In this document: positions 9,419 to 18,425 of the stretch, in pieces
Layout: each line of letters opens with the position of its first letter
How positions within the stretch are numbered: position 1 is the stretch's first letter
Assembly: GCA_902608385.1 (NCBI GenBank)
Contig: CACLNT010000003.1
Coordinates: forward strand, 32,608 to 96,607
Source of the DNA: an uncultured Pelagibacteraceae bacterium
GTDB taxonomy: Bacteria > Pseudomonadota > Alphaproteobacteria > Pelagibacterales > Pelagibacteraceae
Reading direction: 5' to 3'
Length of the DNA stretch: 64,000 nucleotides
Notes under the pieces: model-generated
What the model was told of the DNA's origin: nothing
What the model saw: the letters and a program-made list of their open reading frames with translations, nothing else
The model's database searches: none
Position numbers and translations under genes: made by a program

Positions 9419-10467
9419 TTTATAAATCCAGTTTGAAAATTAACATTTTTTTTTGTACCTAGCACGACTTTAAAAATTTCACCCATTGAATGTTTATCAA
9501 TTAATCTTTTAACCCTGAAGTAAATGTCTGCTTTTTTTGAAAAAGGCAAGTTTTTAGAAATAATTTCTGCTCTTTTTAATATTCCAAGATTTAGAAGGAA
9601 GCTTTTTTGATTTGTCATTCCGTTTATTTTTAAATTAAATTTTTTGAGTATTTTTTCTATAAGCTTAAAACTAAGATTATAAGTAATGTCAGATTTGCTA
9701 AAATTATTTAACACGTTTTCAAATTTATGATTAGATATTGATTTAAGAGTATTTTTCATATTTTTGCCCCAATATCCATAATCAATGATTAATATTCCTC
9801 CATTATTTGAATTTATTTTCTTTGAAATTATTTTTAAATATTCAGTCGCCAATGGCGAATATTCAATAAATTTCTGTTTATGAGAAATTTTAAAACCAAT
9901 TTTTTTTTCAAACTTTTTTATATCAATTAAAATATCTATAAACTTTGGTCCATTTAATTTAAAAAATTTGACATTTCTCTCATACCATTTGTTATTTTTT
10001 TTAATAAATTGTTTGATGGGCAAAGCATCAAAAAATTCATTTCCGATAAATATGCTTGGGATATTTGATAATTCACTTAAATTTTTTAACCATTTAATAT
10101 TTTTATTTTTAAGTTTTTGTTTTTGAATTTTTTTTAAATAAACACTTTTCTCCAAAATATTAATTTTGTAGCAATTTTTAAATAAAGGGAATCTATCAAA
10201 AGTTTTAATTATTTGTTTTATCATTTCACCGTTGCCAGCACCTAACTCAATGAGATTAAATTTTTTAGGACATTTTAAATTTTCCCAGAATAAAATTATC
10301 CATACTGCAATCATTTCTGAAAATAATATAGAAATGTTTGGGGCGGTTATATAATCACCACTTTTTCCAAAAGGATTACCTTTCATATAATAACCAGATC
10401 TTCTATTATATAGTGCTTCGTAAATATATTTATCTACGGTTAAAATATTATTTTTTTTAATTTTCAT
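9415..10467 (-). CDS. MidA/NDUFAF7-family SAM-dependent methyltransferase
   Basis: Homologue of the mitochondrial NDUFAF7 protein, which dimethylates an arginine of the NDUFS2 subunit during complex I assembly; the bacterial role is inferred to be similar. Visible are RRSGYYMKGNPFGKSGDYITAP near the N-terminus, the SAM-binding LIELGAGNGEM (about residues 71-81), and GNEFFDALPIKQF. The order lgt-midA-pgeF is typical of alphaproteobacteria. It overlaps lgt by 11 bases and pgeF by 4. At 350 residues the length is normal. The substrate is not shown by the sequence. Confidence 0.88.
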   Translation of the reverse strand: MKIKKNNILTVDKYIYEALYNRRSGYYMKGNPFGKSGDYITAPNISILFSEMIAVWIILFWENLKCPKKFNLIELGAGNGEMIKQIIKTFDRFPLFKNCYKINILEKSVYLKKIQKQKLKNKNIKWLKNLSELSNIPSIFIGNEFFDALPIKQFIKKNNKWYERNVKFFKLNGPKFIDILIDIKKFEKKIGFKISHKQKFIEYSPLATEYLKIISKKINSNNGGILIIDYGYWGKNMKNTLKSISNHKFENVLNNFSKSDITYNLSFKLIEKILKKFNLKINGMTNQKSFLLNLGILKRAEIISKNLPFSKKADIYFRVKRLIDKHSMGEIFKVVLGTKKNVNFQTGFIN

Positions 10468-11227
10468 TTTTTTTTAAATATAAAAAAATTCCTAAAAAGA
10501 AAAATGCAATACTAATAAATTGTCCAAGAGTTAGTTGATATATTAAGTAGCCAATTTGAAAATCTGGCTCTCTAAAAAATTCTAATGCAAATCTAAAAAA
10601 AGAATAAAATATTAAGAACATTGATGAAATTAATCCTGGATTTTTAAAATTATCTTTTTTTGAAAAATGATTTAATAGAAAGAAAAGAATTAGTCCTTCA
10701 AATATAGCCTCGTATATTTGCGAGGGATGTCTTGATATATTATCAATAGTAACAAATTTTACTGACCAAAAAACATCCGTCTCCCTTCCATAAAGTTCTG
10801 AGTTAATAAAATTTGCTACTCTTCCCAAAAATAATCCAATTGGAGCAACTAAAGCAATTAAATCTAAAAAAATATATGAATTAATTTTATGTTTTTTACA
10901 AAATATTGTGGTTGCTAAAACAACTCCTATTAATCCACCATGGAAAGACATGCCTCCATTCCAAACCATTAATATTTCAGAAAAATTATTCAAATAATAA
11001 TTGAAATTGTAGAATATAACGTAACCCAAGCGACCACCTATGATAATTCCTATTATTAAATAAGCTATTAGATCATCAAATAAATTAAGCAATTTTTCAT
11101 CTTTGATTAATTTTTTTTTGCAATAAAGCCATCCAAATATAATTCCAAAAATATATGCTAAAGAATACCACCTTATTTCAAAGGAAAAAATTTGAAATGC
11201 AACTGGGTCAAAATTATTAATAAACAT
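10457..11227 (-). CDS. lgt: Prolipoprotein diacylglyceryl transferase Lgt
   Basis: Inner-membrane enzyme that moves a diacylglyceryl group from phosphatidylglycerol to the lipobox cysteine of prolipoproteins. The 256-residue protein has about seven hydrophobic helices. Family signatures are RWYSLAYIFG near the start, MSFHGGLIG, GRVANFINSELYGRET (the Lgt signature) and HPSQIYEAIFEGL. The bamD lipoprotein at 57306 is a likely client in this window. First gene of the lgt-midA-pgeF unit, divergent from ubiK with a 45-base spacer. Confidence 0.97.
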   Translation of the reverse strand: MFINNFDPVAFQIFSFEIRWYSLAYIFGIIFGWLYCKKKLIKDEKLLNLFDDLIAYLIIGIIIGGRLGYVIFYNFNYYLNNFSEILMVWNGGMSFHGGLIGVVLATTIFCKKHKINSYIFLDLIALVAPIGLFLGRVANFINSELYGRETDVFWSVKFVTIDNISRHPSQIYEAIFEGLILFFLLNHFSKKDNFKNPGLISSMFLIFYSFFRFALEFFREPDFQIGYLIYQLTLGQFISIAFFFLGIFLYLKKNEN

Positions 11228-11272
11228 TTTTAAATAATAAATGTAGAATATATTAATTTTATAAATGAATAT

Positions 11273-11521
11273 ATGTCAAAATCAAAATTTGTAATTGATA
11301 AATTAGCGAAGTTATTTGAGCAGGGTCTTATATCTTATAGAGATTTAAGTTCTGAAATCATTAGTATATTAAACTCAAAAAGAGATGAAATAATTTTTAA
11401 AATGAAACTGACTAGCAAAGAAGAAACGGAGATCTTGAATAATAGAATTGAAAATTTAGAAAAAAAAATAAAAAAATTAGAAAAAAATTATTTAAAAAAA
11501 AAAACTAAAAAGGGAAGGTAA
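11273..11521 (+). CDS. ubiK: UbiK/BMFP-family small coiled-coil protein
   Basis: An 82-residue protein. The N-terminal half (DKLAKLFEQGLISYRDLSSEIISIL) and the strongly coiled-coil, lysine-rich C-terminal half (about residues 40-75, heptads with ILNNRIENLEKKIKKLEKN) match the BMFP/YqiC family. Members assist ubiquinone synthesis (UbiK) or show membrane-fusion activity as trimers. Ubiquinone supply fits the bc1 genes nearby, but function is inferred from family only. It ends 17 bases inside the convergent histidine kinase gene. Confidence 0.75.
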   Translation: MSKSKFVIDKLAKLFEQGLISYRDLSSEIISILNSKRDEIIFKMKLTSKEETEILNNRIENLEKKIKKLEKNYLKKKTKKGR

Positions 11522-12818
11522 CTTTAACTCTCAGACCATTTTGTGGAGATTTGTCCAAGGCAATATTTCCTCCATGTGATTTAACTACATCTGAAGCAAT
11601 GGACATTCCAAGGCCCACGCTGGATTTAGAGTCACCTCTACTTTTATCTATCTTATAAAATGGTTTAAAAACATTATCATATTCTTTTTCTGAAATTCCT
11701 GGACCATCATCGTCTATTATTAAAGACAAGAAACCTTTACTTTTAGATAACTGGATATCAATATTATTTGAATATTTTATACTATTATCAATAAGATTAT
11801 TTAGACATCTTTGAATTAGAATTTTTCTGCCATTCATAATAATTGTTTTGTCTAATTTTGTTGATATATTTTTATTTTCATACTTATCAATACTGTTTAA
11901 TATCAACTCAGCTATATTAAATTTTTCTGTTTTTTCAGCAAAGCTAGAACTTGCAAACTGCAAGTATTCATTTAACATTTTTTCCATATCCTGCACATCA
12001 TTCGATAATTTTTTTGCAATTTCTTGATCTTTTATAAATGCTATTTGCAATTTTATTCTCGTTAAAGGCGTTCTAAGATCGTGACTAATTCCTGACAACA
12101 TTTCTGATCTTTGATTTAGATGACGAATTATTCTTTTTCTCATTTTGTCAAATTCATAACCTGCCTGTCTTATCTCAAGTGCACCCGAAGGTCTGAATTC
12201 ATCTAATTCTTCACCTCTACCAAATTTTGCCGATGCTTTAGCTAAATTTGTTATTGGTCTAGTTTGATTTTTTAAAAAAATTAACGAAATAGCAATCAAT
12301 AAAAAAGCAGGAAAAGTTATCCATAGTGCAAACATTCTTGCAGAACTGGTTGTTACTCTTTCTTTTGGAATATAAAATTGAAAGTGTCCATTTAAATATT
12401 TAATTCTCAAATCAATTAAATTTTTATACGAAGTTGTATCAAACCAATAATTAAATTGTTTAGATTTTAATTCCCTTCTTAAAGTTCTATCTATAGGACT
12501 GAACCATCTTTGAGGATCATCTTTAGGTAATAATTTTAATGGTTCAAATTTTACATGAAAATGTAAATTTTTATTAAAAAGATTAATTAATGAATCTTTA
12601 TTATACTCTTCGTTTTCATATGCACTTATAAAAGTTGCAATTTCCCCAACTAAAGCTCTAGTCATTCCTTTATTAGTTTTTATCCAAAGGCTATCAAAAA
12701 AAACTATAGAAATAGTTATTTGTAAAATAATTATAGGAGCTGCAACAATTAATAATGCTCTGTAAAATAATCTTTTAGGTAAAAGATTTTTGATAAATCT
12801 ACTCAATCCATAAAACAT
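11505..12818 (-). CDS. EnvZ-like sensor histidine kinase
   Basis: Inner-membrane sensor kinase of 437 residues. It has two membrane helices (about 20-42 and 163-182) flanking a periplasmic sensor domain of about 120 residues, then a HAMP-like linker (TRPITNLAKASAKFGRGEEL), the H-box GISHDLRTPLTRIK with phosphorylated His246, an N-box (CLNNLIDNSIKYS), and the G boxes IIDDDGPGIS and GLGMSIASDVVKSHGG. It overlaps the upstream response regulator by 20 bases, so the two are partners. The set MarR-regulator-kinase resembles the petP-petR locus of Rhodobacter. The signal it senses is unknown. Confidence 0.93.
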   Translation of the reverse strand: MFYGLSRFIKNLLPKRLFYRALLIVAAPIIILQITISIVFFDSLWIKTNKGMTRALVGEIATFISAYENEEYNKDSLINLFNKNLHFHVKFEPLKLLPKDDPQRWFSPIDRTLRRELKSKQFNYWFDTTSYKNLIDLRIKYLNGHFQFYIPKERVTTSSARMFALWITFPAFLLIAISLIFLKNQTRPITNLAKASAKFGRGEELDEFRPSGALEIRQAGYEFDKMRKRIIRHLNQRSEMLSGISHDLRTPLTRIKLQIAFIKDQEIAKKLSNDVQDMEKMLNEYLQFASSSFAEKTEKFNIAELILNSIDKYENKNISTKLDKTIIMNGRKILIQRCLNNLIDNSIKYSNNIDIQLSKSKGFLSLIIDDDGPGISEKEYDNVFKPFYKIDKSRGDSKSSVGLGMSIASDVVKSHGGNIALDKSPQNGLRVKVTFPF

Positions 12819-13476
12819 AACCAGCTCCTCTTATTGTTTGTAAGTATTTTGGATTTTTGGGGTCAATTTCAATTTTTTTTCTTAATCTTGTTATTATAAC
12901 ATCAATAGATCTTTCTTTATCTAGATCAATTAATTTTCCAATAGATTCTCTTGAAAAAGTTTGGCCAGGAGCATTAATCATTTTTTCCAGTATAATTTTT
13001 TCTGTATTATTTATTTTAAATTCTTTTTTATTTTGAATTATTAATGACTTGCTCAAATTTATTTTAATATTATCAAATTCAATAATTTTTTTTTGATTTT
13101 TAATTTTTGTTTTATCTAAAATATTTTTAATTCTTAAAATTAGTTCTTTTGGCTCAAATGGTTTTGGCAAATAATCGTCAGCTCCAGTTTCCAAACCCTT
13201 TATTCTTTCAATGGCCTCACCCTTTGCAGTTAGTAGAATAATTGGTGTATTGATTTTATTCTTATTTTCTAAAGTAAATTCTAGGCCAGTTTTACCTGGC
13301 ATCATTATATCTAGAACTATTAAATCAAATTTAATTATTGAAATTTTCTCTTTTGCATCTTCTGCATTATTTGCAGTTGTAATTAAAAAATTATTTTCAG
13401 TTAAATATTGTTTTACTAAATTTCTTATTCCATCATCATCATCAACAACAAGTATATGGCCAATAAATTTATTCAT
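12799..13476 (-). CDS. OmpR/PetR-like response regulator
   Basis: A 225-residue two-domain regulator. The receiver domain has the acidic cluster VVDDDD (11-15), phospho-acceptor Asp56 in VLDIMMPGKTG, the LTAKG switch Thr and the KPFEPKEL lysine. The C-terminal winged helix is of the OmpR type (FSRESIGKLIDLDKERSIDVIITRLRKKIE, then the hairpin IRGAGYVLW). Its start overlaps the MarR gene by 8 bases and its end overlaps the kinase gene by 20. Targets cannot be read from the window; in Rhodobacter the equivalent gene lies beside petABC, which is 8 kb away here. Confidence 0.95.
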   Translation of the reverse strand: MNKFIGHILVVDDDDGIRNLVKQYLTENNFLITTANNAEDAKEKISIIKFDLIVLDIMMPGKTGLEFTLENKNKINTPIILLTAKGEAIERIKGLETGADDYLPKPFEPKELILRIKNILDKTKIKNQKKIIEFDNIKINLSKSLIIQNKKEFKINNTEKIILEKMINAPGQTFSRESIGKLIDLDKERSIDVIITRLRKKIEIDPKNPKYLQTIRGAGYVLWIE

Positions 13477-13906
13477 GAATTATTTTTTTTAAAACATTGT
13501 CAAAGAATAAAACTTCTTCTGGAGTTGAGTCAAGAAAGGCCTTATAAATTCTTTTTTTTTGAACTGAAAAAATTTCATCAAAAAGTTTTTCACCTTTTTC
13601 ACTTAAAAAAATATGCTTTAATCTTGTGTCTTTTTTATCTTTTTTAAAAGATATTGCATCTAGTTTTATTAGATCTTTTATAACTCTATTTAAACTTTGT
13701 TTGGTAATTTTTAATTTTTTTAATAATTCTGAAATTGTTATGCCTTTATAAATGGACAATAAGTGAATAACTTTGTGATGAGCTATTCCAATTGAATATT
13801 TATCTAATGTTTTTTTTGCATCAGAAAAAGACTCTCTGTAGCCCATAAAGAGCTTTTCAATGAATTCTTTCAATTGATCATCTTTTAAATATAAAAGTTC
13901 ATGCAT
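13469..13906 (-). CDS. MarR-family transcriptional regulator (PetP-like)
   Basis: A 145-residue winged-helix regulator. The DNA-binding part is visible as HKVIHLLSIYKGITISELLKKLKITKQSLNRVIKDLI followed by a wing with KKDKKDTRLKHIFLSEKGEKL (residue region about 50-110). The position directly before an OmpR-type regulator and kinase is the petP-petR arrangement of alphaproteobacteria. It is divergent from ilvE with about 61 bases between likely starts, so it may also control itself or ilvE. Ligand and operator are unknown. Confidence 0.88.
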   Translation of the reverse strand: MHELLYLKDDQLKEFIEKLFMGYRESFSDAKKTLDKYSIGIAHHKVIHLLSIYKGITISELLKKLKITKQSLNRVIKDLIKLDAISFKKDKKDTRLKHIFLSEKGEKLFDEIFSVQKKRIYKAFLDSTPEEVLFFDNVLKKIIHE

Positions 13907-13967
13907 ATTGGTAAGTTATATTGACATATTATATATACAAAGATATTTTTTGAAGAAAATAAATCTA

Positions 13968-14849
13968 ATGATACCCTACGATAAAAGAGAAGGCAAAATT
14001 TGGTACAACAATAATCTTGTAGATTGGCAAGAAGTAAAACTTCATGCTCTAAGCCATGGATTACATTATGGTAGTTTTGTCTTTGAGGGGTTAAGAGTTT
14101 ATGATGGAGAAATATTCAAATTAGAAGAACATACAGATAGACTTTATCACTCTGCAAAAAGGATGGATATTAAAATTCCTTATTCAAAAGATGAAATTAA
14201 TAATGCTACTAAAAAAATTGTTTCAGTCCAAAATATTCAAAATGGATATGTTAGACCTTTTACTTGGCGAGGAAGTGAAATGATGGCGGTTTCCGCACAA
14301 AAAACAAAAATACATGTAGCAATTGCAACTTGGGAATGGGGTTCTTATTTTGATCCAAAATTAAAAACTGAAGGAATAAAATTAAATATTTCTAAGTGGA
14401 GAAGACCAGCGCCAAATACAATTCCTTGGGACACTAAAGCTTCAGGATTATATATGATATGCACGCTTTCAAAACATGAAGCAGAAAGAGATGGATATAC
14501 AGATTCATTAATGCTTGATCACGAAGGCAATATTGCTGAAGCAACTGGAGCAAATATATTTTTTAAAGATAATAATGGAGAATTACACACTCCAATTCCA
14601 GATTCTTTTTTAGATGGAATAACTAGGAGAACAATAATTGAAATAGCAAAATCTAAAAATATAAAAATAAATGAAAGAAAAATTTCACCAGATGAGCTTT
14701 CTAGTTTTGCAGGATGTTTTTTAACAGGTACGGCAGCAGAAGTTACTCCTGTATCGAAGATTACCGAAAATACTTATAAAGTTTGTAATCTTATTTTAGA
14801 TTTGTCTGTAAGTTACGATAAATTAGTTCGAAAAAAGAAAGCTGCCTAA
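13968..14849 (+). CDS. ilvE: Branched-chain amino acid aminotransferase IlvE
   Basis: PLP enzyme of fold type IV for the last step of Val, Leu and Ile synthesis. From the chosen ATG (M-I-P-Y-D-K) the protein has 293 residues. Family motifs are the N-terminal GLHYGSFVFEGLR, the catalytic Lys157 in WDTKASGLYM, EATGANIFF and the phosphate-binding FLTGTAAEV. An upstream in-frame start at 13908 would add 20 residues that do not match the family and would nearly touch the marR start. Its stop overlaps the convergent pgsA stop by 4 bases. Confidence 0.95.
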   Translation: MIPYDKREGKIWYNNNLVDWQEVKLHALSHGLHYGSFVFEGLRVYDGEIFKLEEHTDRLYHSAKRMDIKIPYSKDEINNATKKIVSVQNIQNGYVRPFTWRGSEMMAVSAQKTKIHVAIATWEWGSYFDPKLKTEGIKLNISKWRRPAPNTIPWDTKASGLYMICTLSKHEAERDGYTDSLMLDHEGNIAEATGANIFFKDNNGELHTPIPDSFLDGITRRTIIEIAKSKNIKINERKISPDELSSFAGCFLTGTAAEVTPVSKITENTYKVCNLILDLSVSYDKLVRKKKAA

Positions 14850-15430
14850 TTTTTTTCATCTTCAGAAATAGCATGATCAATACCTTTTCTAAGATATTCG
14901 TATCCTGTGTATAAAGTTAAAAACGCTGATAACCATAATAAGATTATTCCAATTGTTTGAGCGTTATAATCTTGGAAATTTACAATTTTATTTCCTGTTT
15001 CGCCAGTTAATAAAATTGCTATTGAAAACATTTGTAAAAATGTTTTCAATTTTGCTAAATTTGAAACAGGCATTTTTATTTGTCCTTTAGCTAAAAATTC
15101 TCTTAATCCAGAAATCAATATTTCCCGAGTTAAAATTATAATTGCCGCTAATACTTCATAATTTTTAATTGTCCCATCCATTACCAACAGAATTAAAGCC
15201 GCTGCTACAATTATCTTATCTGCAATTGGATCTAATAATTCTCCAAGTTTAGATTCTTCTTTAAACATTCTAGCTAGCAATCCATCTAGAAAATCAGTAA
15301 ACGAAGCTCCGATAAATAATGCAAAAGCAATAAAATCACCATAAAAACCTGGAAGATAAAAAGCTAAAACAAAAAAAGGTACAATTATTATTCTGCCGAT
15401 AGTTAAAATATTTGGTATTTTTATTTTCAT
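14846..15430 (-). CDS. pgsA: CDP-diacylglycerol-glycerol-3-phosphate 3-phosphatidyltransferase PgsA
   Basis: Makes phosphatidylglycerol phosphate, the first committed step to phosphatidylglycerol, in the inner membrane. The protein has 194 residues with several hydrophobic helices. It starts IPNILTIGRIIIVP and contains the CDP-alcohol phosphotransferase signature D-G-x2-A-R-x8-G-x3-D-x3-D, seen as FLDGLLARMFKEESKLGELLDPIADK with all acidic residues. Phosphatidylglycerol is the donor used by Lgt. It follows uvrC by one base, a common alphaproteobacterial order. Confidence 0.96.
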   Translation of the reverse strand: MKIKIPNILTIGRIIIVPFFVLAFYLPGFYGDFIAFALFIGASFTDFLDGLLARMFKEESKLGELLDPIADKIIVAAALILLVMDGTIKNYEVLAAIIILTREILISGLREFLAKGQIKMPVSNLAKLKTFLQMFSIAILLTGETGNKIVNFQDYNAQTIGIILLWLSAFLTLYTGYEYLRKGIDHAISEDEKN

Positions 15431-15431
15431 A

Positions 15432-17267
15432 TTATTCGTGAAAAAAATTATATATCTTTTTTGCTACTTTTTCTTCAACACCTTCGACTGATTTAATTTC
15501 ATCAAAACTTGCAGATTCTACTGCTCTTGCTGATCCAAAATGATTTAATAAAGCTCTTTTTCTTACAGATCCAATGCCATTAATTTGATCTAAGAGAGAT
15601 TTACTTATACCCTTTTTTCTTTTAGCTCTATGTGCACTAATTGCAAATCTGTGTGCTTCATCTCTTAATCTTTGTAAAAAGAAAAGTGTTGGATCATTCT
15701 TTTCAAATTTAAAACTTTTTCTATTATGAAAAAAAGTTTCATTACCACTATTTCTAAATTTTCCTTTTGCAATAGCAACTATTGGTAAGTCATGTAACCC
15801 AAATTCATTCAAGACTTCTCTTGAGGTAGTATATTGTCCTTTTCCACCATCAATTAATAAAAGATCAGGAAGTGATAAATAATTACCTTTCTCGAGCAAA
15901 GCTCTTCTAAATCTTCGGCTCAGTACTTCTTTAAGCATTGCATAATCATCATTTTCAGCACTTTTTGTTTTGATATCAAATTTTCTATATCTTTTTTTTA
16001 TAAATCCCTCTTCTCCGAAAGTAATCATCGCGCCAACACTATTTGTTCCTTGAATGTGACTGTTATCATAAACTTCAATTAAACTAATATTATTTTTAAT
16101 ATTGAATTTTTGATTTATTCTTTCAAATAAATTTTTATTATTATTTGCTTCATAAATTTTTCTATTTAAAGATTCTTTTGCATTTTTTTCTGCAAGCAAA
16201 ACAACGTTTGATTTGGATCCTTTTTTTGCAATTGTAATTACAATATTTTTATCTTCTTTTGAACTTAATGTTTTTTCAATTAATTTTTTATCTTTGATAT
16301 CATGATTTAAAATAACTAATTTTGGAACATTTTTATTTTCATAAAACTGCATTATAAATGAAGACATTATTTCAGAAATACTTTGATCAGGATCATGTTT
16401 AGGGAAATAGGATTGATTTCCCCAATTTTGTTTAGATCTGTAGAAAAATACTTGAACACAAGTTTTACCAGATTCTTTATATGCTGCAATTACATCAGCA
16501 TTTACTAAGTTGGATTCATTAATCTTTTGAGAGGATTGAATTATATTTAGTGATTTGATTTTATCTCTAAGCATTGAAGCTTTTTCAAAATCTAGTTTTT
16601 CACTTGCTTCTTCCATCTGTTTGGATAAATTTTTTTGAATTTCTCTTGATTTTCCGGAGACAAATTTTATTGCATCTTGAACGGAGTTTTTATATTCAAC
16701 TTTATCTACATATCCTACGCATGGCGCAGAACATCTTTTGATTTGGTATAAAATACATGGACGTTTTCTATTTTTAAATGTGCCTTCATCACAAACTCTG
16801 ATTTGAAATATTTTTTGAAGCATTTTGATTGTCCAATTTGCTGAACCAGCAGATGCAAATGGACCAAAATAAAAACCATCTTTATCTTTTTTTCCTCTAT
16901 GCTTAATTAGTTGAGGCCACTTATCTTTTTTACCAATGTATATAAATGGAAACGATTTATCGTCTTTCAGTAAAATATTGAACTTTGGTCTAAATTTTTT
17001 TATTAAATTTGCTTCCAAAAGCAAAGCTTCACTTTCATTAGAAGTTGTTGTAATTTCTATTTTAAAAGTTTGTGCCAACATTCTTTCTGTTCTAATTATA
17101 TGGTTTTTTTCTGAAACATAGCTCTTAAGTCTGCTAGGTAAGTTTTTTGCCTTCCCAACATAATGAACATCACCTTTGTGGTTTATCATTCTATAAACTC
17201 CTGGGCTTTTAGGTATTAAAGATAGTTCTTTTTTGATTACTTCTTTGCCAAGATCAGAGCTTTTCAT
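15432..17267 (-). CDS. uvrC: Excinuclease ABC subunit C
   Basis: Nuclease of nucleotide excision repair; cuts on both sides of a lesion after recruitment by UvrB. Domains in order: GIY-YIG nuclease ([23 protein letters not shown]), the Cys-rich [15 protein letters not shown] region, a UVR motif ([19 protein letters not shown]), the RNase H-like domain ([32 protein letters not shown]) and a C-terminal helix-hairpin-helix ([18 protein letters not shown]). I chose ATG at 17267; the frame is open to a TTG at 17297, deeper inside folB. It shares a strand and unit with uvrB, separated by folB and an SDR. Confidence 0.95.
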   Translation of the reverse strand: MKSSDLGKEVIKKELSLIPKSPGVYRMINHKGDVHYVGKAKNLPSRLKSYVSEKNHIIRTERMLAQTFKIEITTTSNESEALLLEANLIKKFRPKFNILLKDDKSFPFIYIGKKDKWPQLIKHRGKKDKDGFYFGPFASAGSANWTIKMLQKIFQIRVCDEGTFKNRKRPCILYQIKRCSAPCVGYVDKVEYKNSVQDAIKFVSGKSREIQKNLSKQMEEASEKLDFEKASMLRDKIKSLNIIQSSQKINESNLVNADVIAAYKESGKTCVQVFFYRSKQNWGNQSYFPKHDPDQSISEIMSSFIMQFYENKNVPKLVILNHDIKDKKLIEKTLSSKEDKNIVITIAKKGSKSNVVLLAEKNAKESLNRKIYEANNNKNLFERINQKFNIKNNISLIEVYDNSHIQGTNSVGAMITFGEEGFIKKRYRKFDIKTKSAENDDYAMLKEVLSRRFRRALLEKGNYLSLPDLLLIDGGKGQYTTSREVLNEFGLHDLPIVAIAKGKFRNSGNETFFHNRKSFKFEKNDPTLFFLQRLRDEAHRFAISAHRAKRKKGISKSLLDQINGIGSVRKRALLNHFGSARAVESASFDEIKSVEGVEEKVAKKIYNFFHE

Positions 17268-17673
17268 GGTTTCTTTTTTTGGAAATTTGTATTCCAACTG
17301 ATGAACAGTCTTTCATAATTTCTAATTTTTCTATTTGAAGATTTATTTTATCAATTCTTTTATCTTTAAATAACTCATCAAAAACATCCTCTGCCAATGT
17401 TTCAAGAAAGTTATAATGTTTATTTTTTACTAATTTTTTTATTAGTTTTACTATTTTGTCGTAATTAACTATTGATTTTAAATCCTTATCATTAGTTGGC
17501 TTTTTATCTCTGTAGTCAATTTTTAATGTGAATTTTACTTTCTGTGGTTTATTTTTTTCAAAATCGAAATAACCTAGCTTCAAATCTAAAGTTAGATCTT
17601 TTATGATAATTTTTTTCTCATAATTAAATAAAGTTTTTCCTATTTTAATAACTTTTAGATTACTTTTGTTCAC
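17254..17673 (-). CDS. folB: Dihydroneopterin aldolase FolB
   Basis: Folate pathway enzyme acting on 7,8-dihydroneopterin. The 139-residue protein has the FolB/T-fold pattern: [30 protein letters not shown] near the N-terminus, a D-K-I-V segment in [12 protein letters not shown], the [15 protein letters not shown] helix with the conserved Glu, and a C-terminal LQIEKLEIM strand. It starts with GTG in a GTGA overlap with the SDR stop, so translation is coupled. The overlap with uvrC is 14 bases. Confidence 0.85.
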   Translation of the reverse strand: MNKSNLKVIKIGKTLFNYEKKIIIKDLTLDLKLGYFDFEKNKPQKVKFTLKIDYRDKKPTNDKDLKSIVNYDKIVKLIKKLVKNKHYNFLETLAEDVFDELFKDKRIDKINLQIEKLEIMKDCSSVGIQISKKRNHEKL

Positions 17674-18425
17674 TCTTTTCCGCCCATTATATCTGGTGTT
17701 TGCCAGTTTAAATTTTGCCCACTATCAACAGCCAGCACTTGTCCAGTAATTGATCTGTTTTTAATAAAAAAATCAACTGTATTACAAATTTCTGATACAT
17801 TAACTTGTCTTTTTAAAGGAGTGGATAAATATTGTTTTTTAAAATGTTTTTCACTTTGTCTTTTATTTTTAAGAGTTGGTCCTGGAGCAATCCCATTTAC
17901 TCTTATTTTTGGTGCTAAGCTTATAGCACTAGTTTTGGTCATAGTATAAAGGCCAGTCTTACTTATTGTGTATGAAAAGAAGAATGGTGTTAATTTAAAA
18001 ACTCTCTGGTCAATAATGTTGATAATATTGTTATTTTCGCCTTTAACGTTTTTTGCAAACTCTTTTGATAATAATGCTGGCGCTCTTAAATTTGTTCTTA
18101 AATGTTTTCCCCAGCTGTCAGTAGTAAAATTTTCTAATTTATCATCTTCAAACAATGAAGCATTGTTTACTAAACAGTCAAAATATTTTAATTTTATTTT
18201 ACAAAATTTTACTATTTTTTTTAAATCAGTTTCTTTGCTTAAGTCTCCTTTAATCAAATATACTTTTGTTAAATTTTTTGATAATTTTTTTTTTAATTTT
18301 TCAGCATTTAATTTTGATTTATTATAATGAATTACAATTTCAACTCCAGGACCAGATAGTTTATTTGCAATTGCGGCACCAATTCTTGTAGCGCCGCCAG
18401 TTATAATTATTTTATTTGCTTCCAC
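17670..18425 (-). CDS. SDR oxidoreductase, pteridine-reductase-like (FolM/PTR type)
   Basis: A 251-residue classical short-chain dehydrogenase. The cofactor motif is [12 protein letters not shown]; the Arg in T-G-x3-R-x-G is typical of NADPH-using pteridine reductases. Further motifs are LVNNASLF, the catalytic Tyr/Lys in [10 protein letters not shown] and [10 protein letters not shown]. The family's DQRVFKLTP loop is present. Coupling to folB by a 4-base GTGA overlap supports a role in pterin or folate reduction. It starts with GTG, 19 bases inside uvrB. A general SDR function cannot be excluded. Confidence 0.8.
   Translation of the reverse strand: MEANKIIITGGATRIGAAIANKLSGPGVEIVIHYNKSKLNAEKLKKKLSKNLTKVYLIKGDLSKETDLKKIVKFCKIKLKYFDCLVNNASLFEDDKLENFTTDSWGKHLRTNLRAPALLSKEFAKNVKGENNNIINIIDQRVFKLTPFFFSYTISKTGLYTMTKTSAISLAPKIRVNGIAPGPTLKNKRQSEKHFKKQYLSTPLKRQVNVSEICNTVDFFIKNRSITGQVLAVDSGQNLNWQTPDIMGGKE

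Noticed and set aside
13908..13967. Upstream start for ilvE
   Set aside because: The extra 20 residues do not fit the family and would leave only one base to the divergent marR start; ATG at 13968 gives the normal N-terminus.
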